NCBI GenBank assembly: GCA_023386315.1
Contig: JAEWJZ010000017.1
Span: 62,001-126,000 of the forward strand
DNA: 64,000 nt
Direction: 5' to 3'
Source of the DNA: Bacillota bacterium
GTDB lineage: Bacteria > Bacillota > Clostridia > Lachnospirales > Lachnospiraceae
Shown: piece by piece, positions 40,896 through 49,879 of the stretch
How the letters are laid out: the number at the start of each line of letters is the position of its first letter
Position numbering within the stretch: the stretch's first letter is position 1
The notes under the pieces: model-generated
Seen by the model: the letters and a program-made list of their open reading frames with translations, nothing else
What the model was told of the DNA's origin: nothing
Databases searched by the model: none
Position numbers and translations under genes: made by a program

Positions 40896-43486
40896 ATATT
40901 TTTAACAAAGTCACCTTACAAAGCATGAAGAAGAACCGTACCAGAACGATTGTTACGATAATCGGAGTTGTTTTATCTGCCGCCATGATTACGGGAGTCG
41001 CGGCCTTTGGCACCTCCCTGTTAAATTTTCTTGTAAGGGGTTCTATTGTAAAGTACGGGGGATGGCACGTTGAGTTTTTGGATGTGGATTCCTCTTTCAT
41101 CCAGGAACGGGCCCACGACAGGGGAGTTATAGACACTGCAGCGTTTGAAAATATCGGCTATGCCGTGCTTGACGGAGCAAAAAGCCCGGAAAAACCCTAT
41201 CTCTTTATTGCCGGATTCGGCGAGGATGCCTTTCATATCCTGCCCATAAAACTGATTTCCGGAAGGCTTCCTGAAAACAGCGGAGAAATTCTCATCCCTT
41301 CCCACGTTGCAGCAAAAGGCGGTGTCCGGTTCAGCGTGGGCGATACGCTTTCCCTTTCAATCGGAAACCGTACTGACGGAAACAGAAGTCTTGGTCAGCA
41401 CAATCCCTTTCAGCCAGGGGAAACATCCGGATCTGTGAAAGAAACGTTTATGCCAAAGACAGAGAAAACCTACAAGGTTGTGGGAATCTGTGAAAGACCC
41501 GGGTTCGAAGAACATTCTGCACCGGGATACACTCTGATAACAAAATCGGACAGCAAAGATGAGGCAGGCAGCTTCAGCCTGTTTGTCACATTGAAAAATC
41601 CGCACCAGGTAAGGGCTTACGCAGGCCGCACTGCCGGATCACCTGCTTACATACTCAATGATTATGTACTGCGTTTCATGGGCATTTCGGACAACAATCT
41701 GTTTAACACGTTTCTGTACACGGTTGGCGGAATTCTGGTTGCAATCATAATGACAGGTTCCATTTTTCTGATTTATAACTCGTTTAACATCTCCCTGAAC
41801 GAACGCATACGCCAGTTCGGAATTCTCTCGTCAGTAGGCGCTACTTCAAAGCAGCTGCGAAATTCGGTTTTGTTTGAAGGACTTTGCATTGGCGGCATCG
41901 GCATACCCATCGGTGTAATAACTGGTATAGGAAGTGTGGGACTTCTGCTTCCCATAGTTGCAGGGAAATTTAAAAACATACTCCACAGCACCGTACCTTT
42001 AACCCTGTCGGTACCATTCTCTGCCATTGCTGCAGCCGCGGCGGTCAGTCTGGTAACCATTTTGATTTCGGCCTATATCCCGGCCAGAAAAGCGGCAAAC
42101 ACTCCCGTAATAGAGAGCATCCGCCAGACTAAAGAGATTAAAACCGAATCAAAAATCGTAAAAACATCAAAATTCACACAGCGCTTTTATGGTTTGGAGG
42201 GAACTCTCGCCCTTAAGAATTTTAAAAGAAACAAGAAACGCTACCGCAGCATTGTTTTGTCCCTTGTTTTAAGCGTGGTTCTGTTTGTATCGGGAAATTC
42301 TTTTGGATCAACATTAAAACGGCTTTCACAACTGTATATCATAAATATGGACTATGATATCCTTTTTTCCACTGAAGACATGAACGACAGCGAACTGTTT
42401 TCTCTTTATAACAAGCTGAAAACTGCTGATGGAGTCTATGCAAGCTCGTACCAGGAGGTTTTCCCGTATTCATGTACAGTTAACGCAGGGGATCTTTCAA
42501 CTCGTTACCGGGAATATGCGGGTGATACAACAGCTGATGAAACAGTTCACCTGCCAATGGACCTCCAGTTTATTCCTGACAGTGAATATCTGGAATTCAT
42601 CAGAGAACTGGGCTTACCGCAAGAAGAATATACCGTAACAGGCGGGAAAATGATTGCCGTTGCCAAACAACGGGTCGATCAAAAACAGGCGCCGCCGGAA
42701 GTGTTTGATCTATTTGCCGAACGTTCCATTCATTGCAGTATCGCACCCGATTCCAATGACAGGCAAGCTATGGCACAGGGGCAAAACACGGACATCACTT
42801 TTGTGGATACCTATCCGGTGGATCCGCCCCCAAAGCAGTCTTTCACAGCCAGGCAGAATCCATGCGTGTTTATGATAGTAGCGCCCTATTCAATGAAAGA
42901 GCGGTTTGAAACCCGGAATCTCCAGGCCAATGCAGGCCTGTCCTTCCGGTCTGAGAACCCAACCCAGACAGCAGCAGAAATGGAAACGATGATTCAGGGC
43001 ATGGGTATTACATCTGCATATACTCTGCACAATGTATACGGTATGCTGGAACAATACCGCAGTATGTCCTTTGTAATTAATGTGTTTACTACTGTTTTCG
43101 TCATCATGATGTCACTGATTGCGGCCGCCAATGTATTTAACACGATTTCCACCAATATCAGGCTGCGCAGGCGGGAGCTGGCCATGCTCCGCTCCATTGG
43201 AATGCCGGACCGTGCTTTTAACCGGATGATGAATTTCGAATGCATCTTTTATGGCATGAGGACTCTGCTGTTCGGGCTCCCATTAGCGGGAATCATTTCA
43301 TGGCTGATTTACAAAGGACTGGCCTGTGCAGAACAGGTGGATCATTTCGTATTTCTATTCCCCTGGGGCAGTATGGCAGTCAGTGTGTCCGGTGTGCTCT
43401 TTCTTGTATTTATTACTATGCTGTATGCCACCCGCAAGATAAAAAAAGAAGATATCATTGACGCACTTCGGGATGACATAACCTGA
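40892..43486 (+). CDS. FtsX-type ABC permease, two-module, 864 residues
   Basis: The start overlaps the ATPase stop by four bases. The N-terminal half has a helix at about residues 17-40, an external domain (about 45-270) and three helices (about 275-400, including NERIRQFGILSSVGATSKQL, the FtsX core). The second half repeats the plan: a helix near 450-470 (IVLSLVLSVVLFVSGNS), a larger external domain and three helices from about 735, with LRRRELAMLRSIGMPDRAF. Eight helices with two big external domains differ from BceB, which has ten helices and one external domain of about 200 residues. It is therefore a variant permease. With the kinase upstream it probably removes or senses a peptide antibiotic; substrate unknown. 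Confidence 0.85.
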   Translation: MNIFNKVTLQSMKKNRTRTIVTIIGVVLSAAMITGVAAFGTSLLNFLVRGSIVKYGGWHVEFLDVDSSFIQERAHDRGVIDTAAFENIGYAVLDGAKSPEKPYLFIAGFGEDAFHILPIKLISGRLPENSGEILIPSHVAAKGGVRFSVGDTLSLSIGNRTDGNRSLGQHNPFQPGETSGSVKETFMPKTEKTYKVVGICERPGFEEHSAPGYTLITKSDSKDEAGSFSLFVTLKNPHQVRAYAGRTAGSPAYILNDYVLRFMGISDNNLFNTFLYTVGGILVAIIMTGSIFLIYNSFNISLNERIRQFGILSSVGATSKQLRNSVLFEGLCIGGIGIPIGVITGIGSVGLLLPIVAGKFKNILHSTVPLTLSVPFSAIAAAAAVSLVTILISAYIPARKAANTPVIESIRQTKEIKTESKIVKTSKFTQRFYGLEGTLALKNFKRNKKRYRSIVLSLVLSVVLFVSGNSFGSTLKRLSQLYIINMDYDILFSTEDMNDSELFSLYNKLKTADGVYASSYQEVFPYSCTVNAGDLSTRYREYAGDTTADETVHLPMDLQFIPDSEYLEFIRELGLPQEEYTVTGGKMIAVAKQRVDQKQAPPEVFDLFAERSIHCSIAPDSNDRQAMAQGQNTDITFVDTYPVDPPPKQSFTARQNPCVFMIVAPYSMKERFETRNLQANAGLSFRSENPTQTAAEMETMIQGMGITSAYTLHNVYGMLEQYRSMSFVINVFTTVFVIMMSLIAAANVFNTISTNIRLRRRELAMLRSIGMPDRAFNRMMNFECIFYGMRTLLFGLPLAGIISWLIYKGLACAEQVDHFVFLFPWGSMAVSVSGVLFLVFITMLYATRKIKKEDIIDALRDDIT

Positions 43487-43522
43487 TTGATTTTAATCAG
43501 AACCCTCCGCCAGTAACGGACA

Positions 43523-43567
43523 AAAAAAGAAGAATCAGATGTGATCCATCTCTGATTCTTCTTTTTT
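43523..43567. terminator. Bidirectional terminator
   Basis: AAAAAAGAAGAATCAGA and its exact reverse complement form a 17-bp stem with an 11-base loop, ending in T runs on both strands. It lies between the convergent ABC permease and ftsH genes. Confidence 0.9.
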
Positions 43568-43597
43568 ATTCTGTTAAACCGGATCAGTTTTGGGTCA

Positions 43598-45463
43598 TCA
43601 GCCCTTTACCGCTTCTTTCTTAAAAATCTCCATAAACTCTTCTCCGGTAATGGTTTCCCGTTCCAACAGATACTCTGCGATTTCATGAAGCTTGTTCAAA
43701 TTGTTTTTTAAAATCTCATAAGCCTTCTGGTGCTGCTGCCGCACAATTCCTATCACCGCTTCATCAATCCGCTTTGCGGTATCAGGGGAACAGGCAAGGG
43801 AAGTATCTCCGCCCAGATACTGATTGGTCACTGTCTCAAGTGCAACCATATCAAATTCATCGGTCATGCCGTAACGGGTAACCATGGCCCTTGCAATTCT
43901 TGTGGCCTGTTCAATATCGTTGGAGGCACCGCTGGTGACTGTCTGAAAAATCAGTTCCTCTGCTGCCCTTCCGCCGGTAAATGTAGCAATCTTATTGAGC
44001 GCCGCTTCCTTGGTCAGAAGATGGCGTTCTTCTTCATCAACCTGCATGGTATATCCAAGTGCTCCTGAGGTTCTGGGTATAATGGTAATTTTATGAACTG
44101 GTGCGGATTGTGTCTGGGAAGCTGCAACCAGCGCATGACCCACCTCGTGGTATGCAATGATCTTCTTTTCTTCCACATTGACTGAGGCGTCCTTTTTCTG
44201 ATATCCGGCGATGACCACTTCCACGCTTTCCTCCAGATCCGTCTGAGTCACTGTTTTCCTTCCCATGCGGACAGCTCTTAGTGCAGCTTCATTAATCATA
44301 TTTGCTAACTCCGCTCCGCTTGCACCTGAGGTGGCAAGGGCGATTCCATGAAAATCCACATCATCGGAAAGCTTCACATTTTTTCCATGTACTTTTAAAA
44401 TGGCTTCGCGCCCGTTTAAGTCCGGCAGTTCCACGGGTATCCGGCGGTCAAAACGGCCGGGGCGCAGAAGGGCTTTATCTAAGGAATCCGGGCGGTTGGT
44501 AGCAGCCAGAATCACAACTCCTTTTTTGCCGTCAAATCCATCCATCTCAGCCAGAAGCTGATTAAGGGTCTGTTCCCGCTCGTCATTGCCGGAAAATCCG
44601 CCCCCATCACGCTTCTTTCCAATGGTATCAATCTCATCAATAAATACGATACAGGGCGCTTTATCATTGGCCTGTTTAAATAAATCACGGACTTTCGCAG
44701 CCCCCATACCTACAAACATCTCTACAAATTCGGAACCGGATATGGAAAAAAACGGAACATGCGCTTCTCCTGCCACCGCTTTGGCAAGAAGAGTTTTACC
44801 TGTTCCTGGAGGTCCCACAAGCAGGGCTCCTTTGGGAAGCGAGGCTCCGATTGAGGCATATTTACCAGGATTGTGAAGGAAATCCACGATCTCCTTTAAT
44901 GCTTCCTTTGCTTCTTCCTGACCGGCTACATCAGTGAAATTTTTTCCGGTTTCAGATTCCGCATAAATTTTCGGATTAGATTTACCAAATGACATGGTAT
45001 TTCCGCCCATCCTCTTTTGCATCTGACCGGATAAAAAGTTACCCAGAAATACAAAAATCAGTATTGGAACAATCCAGGTTAAAAGAATGGAAATCAGGGG
45101 AGACATCTGCTGCACAATGGTCTTTTCAAACTGTACGTTGTGGGCAATGAGCCTTTCTGTCAGTGTTTCATCAGGCCAGATTCCCGTCTTGTAAACGGCA
45201 TAGACCGGTTTACCCTCCCAGTCCTTTTTCCCTGTATCGGATTTAAACTGGATCTCCGTTTCCGTTTTGGCAACTGCCTGAATCTTTCCCTGGTCCACCA
45301 TCTCTAAGAATGTGCTGTAGGGTACCTCAGTCACTGTTTTCGACTGGAGCCACGGCACAGCCATGGCATTGAATAAAATCATCAGTATCAATACAATCAT
45401 GTAGTAAAAAATAAATGGTTTCTTATGGTTCTTTCCAGAATTCCCATCATCTTTTAATCCCAT
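43598..45463 (-). CDS. ftsH: ATP-dependent zinc metalloprotease FtsH
   Basis: A 621-residue membrane-anchored AAA+ protease that degrades misfolded membrane proteins. Helices at about residues 17-36 and 122-142 flank an external domain. Walker A is GPPGTGKT (217-224), Walker B CIVFIDEID, the arginine-finger region LLRPGRFDR, and the zinc site HEVGH is at 439-443 with a later DIEQATRIARAMVTRYGM. The start follows AAAGGAGGAGCGCG. It begins 17 bases inside the end of the flavodoxin-like gene, so the two are coupled. Housekeeping ftsH in Firmicutes normally sits near tilS and hpt, so this is probably a second copy; that is inferred from context only. Confidence 0.94.
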   Translation of the reverse strand: MGLKDDGNSGKNHKKPFIFYYMIVLILMILFNAMAVPWLQSKTVTEVPYSTFLEMVDQGKIQAVAKTETEIQFKSDTGKKDWEGKPVYAVYKTGIWPDETLTERLIAHNVQFEKTIVQQMSPLISILLTWIVPILIFVFLGNFLSGQMQKRMGGNTMSFGKSNPKIYAESETGKNFTDVAGQEEAKEALKEIVDFLHNPGKYASIGASLPKGALLVGPPGTGKTLLAKAVAGEAHVPFFSISGSEFVEMFVGMGAAKVRDLFKQANDKAPCIVFIDEIDTIGKKRDGGGFSGNDEREQTLNQLLAEMDGFDGKKGVVILAATNRPDSLDKALLRPGRFDRRIPVELPDLNGREAILKVHGKNVKLSDDVDFHGIALATSGASGAELANMINEAALRAVRMGRKTVTQTDLEESVEVVIAGYQKKDASVNVEEKKIIAYHEVGHALVAASQTQSAPVHKITIIPRTSGALGYTMQVDEEERHLLTKEAALNKIATFTGGRAAEELIFQTVTSGASNDIEQATRIARAMVTRYGMTDEFDMVALETVTNQYLGGDTSLACSPDTAKRIDEAVIGIVRQQHQKAYEILKNNLNKLHEIAEYLLERETITGEEFMEIFKKEAVKG

Positions 45464-45989
45464 CGCGCTCCTCCTTTTTCTTTTGAATCCGGTTTAATAC
45501 CGATTCCGTAAACACACATGCCTGATCTAAATCTTCTTTATTGGGATGGAGCATGGCATCTTCATAAGCTGCAATCATCTCCCTGATCTGGGGTGTATCA
45601 TGCTGTGCCCGCATCTGTCTGCACTTCTCCAGCACTTTAGGCCCCATCTTACCTCCGCATAAAAAGCATCCCAGGTACTCATTATCTTCCGGCAGAAAAA
45701 CAGAAACCTGCTTTTCTACCTGCTTTAAATATTCTTTATTTTCAAATATTCCGCAGGTACCAAACAAAGCAATCTTTTTGCCATGGAGGTCGGAGAGGAA
45801 TTCAATCACTTCTGTTGTACATATTCCCCTGTTGTTCCAGAATCCTACAAAATACGTATCTGCTTCTTCTCCATGGTACTCCTCCAGATTAACAATATCC
45901 TTCGATTTTCCCGGAAGCGCTTCGAAAATCTTCATGGCTACCTTCTGAGTGTTTCCGGTTTTACTTGTATACACAACTAAATAGTCCAT
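45447..45989 (-). CDS. Flavodoxin family protein
   Basis: A 180-residue cytoplasmic FMN-binding redox protein. The phosphate-binding loop YTSKTGNTQKVA (about residues 6-17) matches the flavodoxin T/S-x-T-G-N-T signature. Later segments are ADTYFVGFWNNRGICTTEVIEF and KKIALFGTCGIFENKEYL, resembling flavodoxins of the BilS/short 'flavodoxin-like' group. An extra C-terminal helix of about 60 residues includes CRQMRAQHDTPQIREM. The start at 45989 follows GAGGAGGCGAAATAT. It overlaps ftsH by 17 bases, which ties the pair in one transcript. A redox partner is not identifiable from the window. Confidence 0.85.
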   Translation of the reverse strand: MDYLVVYTSKTGNTQKVAMKIFEALPGKSKDIVNLEEYHGEEADTYFVGFWNNRGICTTEVIEFLSDLHGKKIALFGTCGIFENKEYLKQVEKQVSVFLPEDNEYLGCFLCGGKMGPKVLEKCRQMRAQHDTPQIREMIAAYEDAMLHPNKEDLDQACVFTESVLNRIQKKKEERDGIKR

Positions 45990-46115
45990 ATATTTCGCCT
46001 CCTCTATCAATAAAATATACTAAAACCTTGCATTTATCAATAGATTCCGGTAAATGTTAATACAATTTATGATTCTTTTAGAATTTATACTTCTTCTTTT
46101 ATAAGAATAAAAAAA

Positions 46116-46149
46116 GAGGGTGGTGCAGATAAATTTCTGCAACATCCTC
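46116..46149 (-). terminator. Terminator of the tetrapyrrole gene cluster
   Basis: GAGGATGTTGCAGA pairs with TCTGCACCACCCTC with two mismatches, and the minus strand continues with seven Ts. It lies 14 bases after the hemL stop, ending the hemA-hemL cluster. Confidence 0.85.
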
Positions 46150-46162
46150 CATACATTTCCGG

Positions 46163-47437
46163 TTATAAATTTGCCGCCGCTTCTTTCATAATTCTCTTAG
46201 TCTCATCTAAATCTTCCTGAGTATGAGCGGCTGATAAAAACAGAATCTCAAACTGAGAAGGCGCTGTATATATTCCATGCTCAAGGAGATAATGAAAATA
46301 CTTTGCATACATCCCTGTATCTGATTTTAAAGCCGATTCATAATCCACCACCGGATGTTCCGCAAAAAATACGCTGAATAAGGAACCCGCCTGGTTAACC
46401 TGTGCCTTTGGAAGTACCTCTTTTAAAGTCTGCACCAGTGTATCGGCTTTTTTCTCCAGAGAAGAATAGAGATCCGGCTGTTCCATCAGGGCTTTCACAG
46501 TTGCAATTCCTGCTGCAGTTGCAATGGGGTTTCCTGACAGCGTTCCTGCCTGATATACCTTTCCAAGAGGCGATACAACTTCCATAATTTCTTTACGTCC
46601 GCCGTAAACCCCCATGGGCATGCCGCCTCCCGCAATTTTACCAAGAGTGGTCAGATCAGGTTTCACCTTATAATATTCCTGAGCTCCCCCAAGCGCCATA
46701 CGAAAGCCTGTAATCACCTCGTCAAAGATTAAAAGGGCTCCGTGCCTGGTTGTAATGTCTCTTAAAAATTCAAGAAAACCTGGTTTTGGAACCACCAGCC
46801 CCATATTTGCTGCAACAGGCTCCACCACAATCGCAGCGATCTCCCCGGGATACTGACGAAACAGCTCTTCCACTGTATCTTCCTGATTGTAACCGGCTAA
46901 CAGCGTGTGTTTGGTATAGGAAGCAGGCACACCGGCGCTGTCCGGCGCGCTGCCTGTCAGGGCTCCGGAACCTGCCTTTACCAAAAGTCCATCGGAATGT
47001 CCGTGATAGCATCCTTTAAATTTAATGATCTTATCTCTTCCCGTAAAACCCCTTGCTGCACGAATGGCGCTCATCACAGCTTCCGTTCCCGAGCTGACCA
47101 TTCTCATCATTTCCATGGAGGGGATGCATTGTGTAATCAGCTTTCCAAGCTCCAGCTCTCTTCTCGTAGGTGCGCCATAGGACAATCCGGAAAGGCAGGC
47201 CTCTCTGACTGCTTCTACCACAGGCTTATATGCATGTCCCAGAATACAGGGCCCCCAGGAATTTACATAATCAATGTATACATTTCCATCTTCATCATAG
47301 ATATGGGATCCTTCTGCTTTTTTAATAAAAACAGGAACTCCTCCTACGGAACCAAAGGCTCTCACAGGGCTGTTGACCCCGCCTGGAAAACAGTTACCGG
47401 ACTCTTCAAATAGTTTTTTTGACTCTTCTGTGTTCAT
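46163..47437 (-). CDS. hemL: Glutamate-1-semialdehyde 2,1-aminomutase
   Basis: A 424-residue PLP enzyme that converts glutamate-1-semialdehyde to 5-aminolevulinate, the second step of the C5 route. The N-terminus has FPGGVNSPVRAFGSVGG, followed by YIDYVNSWGPCILGHAY, MRMVSSGTEAVMSAIRAARGFTG and the PLP-lysine segment TLGKIAGGGMPMG with Lys267. The length matches the family. It is the last gene of the cluster, six bases after cobA-hemD. hemA at the other end supplies its substrate. Porphobilinogen synthase (hemB), which should use its product, is not in the cluster. Confidence 0.95.
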   Translation of the reverse strand: MNTEESKKLFEESGNCFPGGVNSPVRAFGSVGGVPVFIKKAEGSHIYDEDGNVYIDYVNSWGPCILGHAYKPVVEAVREACLSGLSYGAPTRRELELGKLITQCIPSMEMMRMVSSGTEAVMSAIRAARGFTGRDKIIKFKGCYHGHSDGLLVKAGSGALTGSAPDSAGVPASYTKHTLLAGYNQEDTVEELFRQYPGEIAAIVVEPVAANMGLVVPKPGFLEFLRDITTRHGALLIFDEVITGFRMALGGAQEYYKVKPDLTTLGKIAGGGMPMGVYGGRKEIMEVVSPLGKVYQAGTLSGNPIATAAGIATVKALMEQPDLYSSLEKKADTLVQTLKEVLPKAQVNQAGSLFSVFFAEHPVVDYESALKSDTGMYAKYFHYLLEHGIYTAPSQFEILFLSAAHTQEDLDETKRIMKEAAANL

Positions 47438-47443
47438 CGTAAT

Positions 47444-48961
47444 TTACTCCTTTTCCCTGCACCAGTCCTGACAGATGACTTCTGTCAGCCCTGAAATACT
47501 GTATACCGGTGCGATTAAATCTGCTTCTCTTCCATACCGGTAAAGTGCCTTTGCAGTGATATCACCGATACAGACCACCTTTAAAGAAGCAAGAGAGGGA
47601 AGTACTTTCTCTCTTTCTCCCTGGAAAAATGCATCTACACCCGAAGCACTTGCAAATGTTAAATAATGAAGGGGAGCCAATACCTTTTCCATACTCTCCG
47701 GTTCACCTTTTTTATACGCCACATCATAAAGCACAATATCATCATAAAACACCCCGGCTTCATCAAGGACCCGGTTAAGTTCCGGCGATCCGCCTCCAGA
47801 CCTTGGTATGAGCAGACGATCCTCTTTTGTAAGCAGGGATTTTAATCCTTCTGCAAGATCCTTTACCTGATAGCAGTCAGGGATATAATCCGCATGAAAG
47901 CCGGATTTAAGCAGTTCATCTCCCGTTCCTCTCCCAATTGCCGCAAACTTTATGGTTCCCAGTGAACGCAAATCATAACCGCCTTCAAATAGCCCGGTAA
48001 AAAATTCCCTCACCGCATTGGCACTGGTAAATACCAGCCAGGAGTAGGACTTAAGCCTTTTATACGCTTCATTCATCGCCTCACCGGACCGGTGGGACTG
48101 AATGGATAAAGTCAATACATTGTCAGTCGTTCCTCCAGATTTTAAAAGCTCCCGGCGAAGCCTTCCTGCAAACGACTCTGTTCCGGTAATGCCGATCCTG
48201 CAGCCCTTTAACGGCAGATTTAACGTAGAGGAAAAATCCAGAGCCGCCACATCTCCTGCCACAATAATTGCAGGACTTTTTATTCCAGCCTGTTCTGCCA
48301 TGCTTTCAATATCTGCAAGAGTTCCCCTAACCGTTCTCTGTTCCGGAAGAGTTCCATTTTCAATCACGGCTGCCGGTGTATCCTCTGGCTTTCCATTTTT
48401 AATTAGTCCATGGACAATCAGAGAGAGATTGGAAAGACCCATTAAAAATACCAGAGTTCCGGAAAGCTTTGCAAAGGAATCAAAATCAGGAGGAAGTGTC
48501 CCATTATCAGAAAGTGTATGTCCTGTCATTACATGAAAGCTCCGGCTCACAGCCCTGTGTGTCACGGGAATCCCGGCCATGGAAAGTGCTGCCACCGCTG
48601 AAGTCACACCGGGAACCACCTCAAAGGGGATTGCCGCTTTTAAAAGTGCCAGAATCTCTTCTCCTCCCCGTCCAAATACAAAAGGATCTCCTCCTTTTAA
48701 ACGGACCACGTTTAAGCCTTCTTCTGCCAGTTCCACTAAGAGGCGGTTAATCTCCTCCTGTTTCATGGAATGGGCCCCTGCCCGCTTCCCCACATAAATC
48801 TTTCTGCAGTGGTCCGGCACTTCACCCAGAAAATAATCCGAAGCAAGGGAGTCATAAACCAGCGCATCGCAGCTTCCAAGCCGATCCAGTCCTTTCCGGG
48901 TAATGAGACCGGGGTCACCCGGTCCCGCACCTACTAAGTAAACCACTCCATTTTTCTTCAT
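47444..48961 (-). CDS. cobA-hemD: Uroporphyrinogen-III methyltransferase/synthase fusion (CobA-HemD)
   Basis: A 505-residue two-domain enzyme. Residues about 1-240 are the SAM-dependent uroporphyrinogen-III C-methyltransferase (VYLVGAGPGDPGLITRKG, RLKGGDPFVFGRGGEEI, VPGVTSAVAALSMAGIPVTHR). Residues about 255-500 are uroporphyrinogen-III synthase HemD (RIGITGTESFAGRLRREL, WLVFTSANAVREFF, LTFASASGVDAFF). It cyclises hydroxymethylbilane and then makes precorrin-2. The start at 48961 follows TTGGAGGATGTC; the frame from 48979 is longer by six residues. This fusion is common in Clostridia. With the precorrin-2 dehydrogenase upstream, the pathway is set toward sirohaem and/or cobalamin rather than protohaem. 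Confidence 0.94.
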   Translation of the reverse strand: MKKNGVVYLVGAGPGDPGLITRKGLDRLGSCDALVYDSLASDYFLGEVPDHCRKIYVGKRAGAHSMKQEEINRLLVELAEEGLNVVRLKGGDPFVFGRGGEEILALLKAAIPFEVVPGVTSAVAALSMAGIPVTHRAVSRSFHVMTGHTLSDNGTLPPDFDSFAKLSGTLVFLMGLSNLSLIVHGLIKNGKPEDTPAAVIENGTLPEQRTVRGTLADIESMAEQAGIKSPAIIVAGDVAALDFSSTLNLPLKGCRIGITGTESFAGRLRRELLKSGGTTDNVLTLSIQSHRSGEAMNEAYKRLKSYSWLVFTSANAVREFFTGLFEGGYDLRSLGTIKFAAIGRGTGDELLKSGFHADYIPDCYQVKDLAEGLKSLLTKEDRLLIPRSGGGSPELNRVLDEAGVFYDDIVLYDVAYKKGEPESMEKVLAPLHYLTFASASGVDAFFQGEREKVLPSLASLKVVCIGDITAKALYRYGREADLIAPVYSISGLTEVICQDWCREKE

Positions 48962-48979
48962 GACATCCTCCAATTTCAA

Positions 48980-49879
48980 TTAAAGTCTCTTTGCAGCCTG
49001 TTCTGCCAGACTATCCAGTTCCTCTGTTTTTCCCTGAAGATGGATTTTTTTAACCTGGTCCTCTCTCCTGCTGATTCCAAAAACCTCGATCTGTCCTTCT
49101 TTTATACGGGAATAAACTCCCACCGGTTCATGACAGCCTGCATTTAAAAGCTTCAATATCTTCCGCTCCAGGGTCAGGCATAACCTGGCATCTTTATTCT
49201 CAATTGCCGAAATCCCGGGCCAGGTCTCCATCCCCACTCTTCCTTCTACAGCAAGAATTCCCTGTCCTCCAGCCGGAATCATGGTCTCACAGTCAAAATA
49301 ATGGTAATCAAAGGCCGGGTCTGACTGAATGCCCAGACGGTTTAATCCTGCTGCTGCAAGGATAATTCCATCAAAATCCCCTTCCAAAAGACGCTTTAAA
49401 CGTGTCTGTACATTACCTCTTAAATTCTCACACCGGACCGGAATCCCCTTCCATAAGGAGCTTCCGATCTCTTCGATCTGGATCCTTCTGCGTAAGCTGG
49501 AAGTACCAATGATAATCTCATCTTTTTTATTTAAGTCACTGCCTTTTAAGGTGATCAGCACATCTCTCGGATCCTCTCGCTCAGGAACCGCCACAATTCC
49601 CAGGCCTTCCTTTAAATCCATGGGAAGATCCTTTGCGCTGTGGACAGCCAAATCAATCTCTCCCTGCAGGAGCGCATCTTCAAACTCAGTTACAAACACA
49701 CCTTTTCCGCCAAACTCCAAAAGCGGCTTATTGAGTATCCGGTCTCCTTCTGTCTGCTTTTTCACCAGCTGGGCTGTAATCCCGGGAGAAACTCTTATCA
49801 AAGCATCCGCAACCAGCTGGGTCTGGGCTACGGCAAGTGCACTTTTTCTGGTCCCTATGCGTATTATATCACTGTTCAT
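48980..49879 (-). CDS. hemC: Hydroxymethylbilane synthase (porphobilinogen deaminase)
   Basis: A 299-residue enzyme that joins four porphobilinogens. Family segments are IRIGTRKSALAVAQTQLVADAL, the active-site FVTEFEDALLQGEIDLAVHSAKDLP, IGTSSLRRRIQI and the dipyrromethane-cofactor cysteine in LNAGCHEPVGVYS (about residue 240). I place the start at the ATG at 49879; a TTG at 49888 with AAAGGAAAC upstream is an alternative. The 5' end overlaps the precorrin-2 dehydrogenase gene by about ten bases. Its substrate requires HemB, which is not encoded in this window. Confidence 0.94.
   Translation of the reverse strand: MNSDIIRIGTRKSALAVAQTQLVADALIRVSPGITAQLVKKQTEGDRILNKPLLEFGGKGVFVTEFEDALLQGEIDLAVHSAKDLPMDLKEGLGIVAVPEREDPRDVLITLKGSDLNKKDEIIIGTSSLRRRIQIEEIGSSLWKGIPVRCENLRGNVQTRLKRLLEGDFDGIILAAAGLNRLGIQSDPAFDYHYFDCETMIPAGGQGILAVEGRVGMETWPGISAIENKDARLCLTLERKILKLLNAGCHEPVGVYSRIKEGQIEVFGISRREDQVKKIHLQGKTEELDSLAEQAAKRL

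Noticed and set aside
46770..47413. Several frames overlapping hemL on both strands
   Set aside because: Arg/Gly/Cys-rich shadows of hemL; the hemL frame has full conserved motifs.
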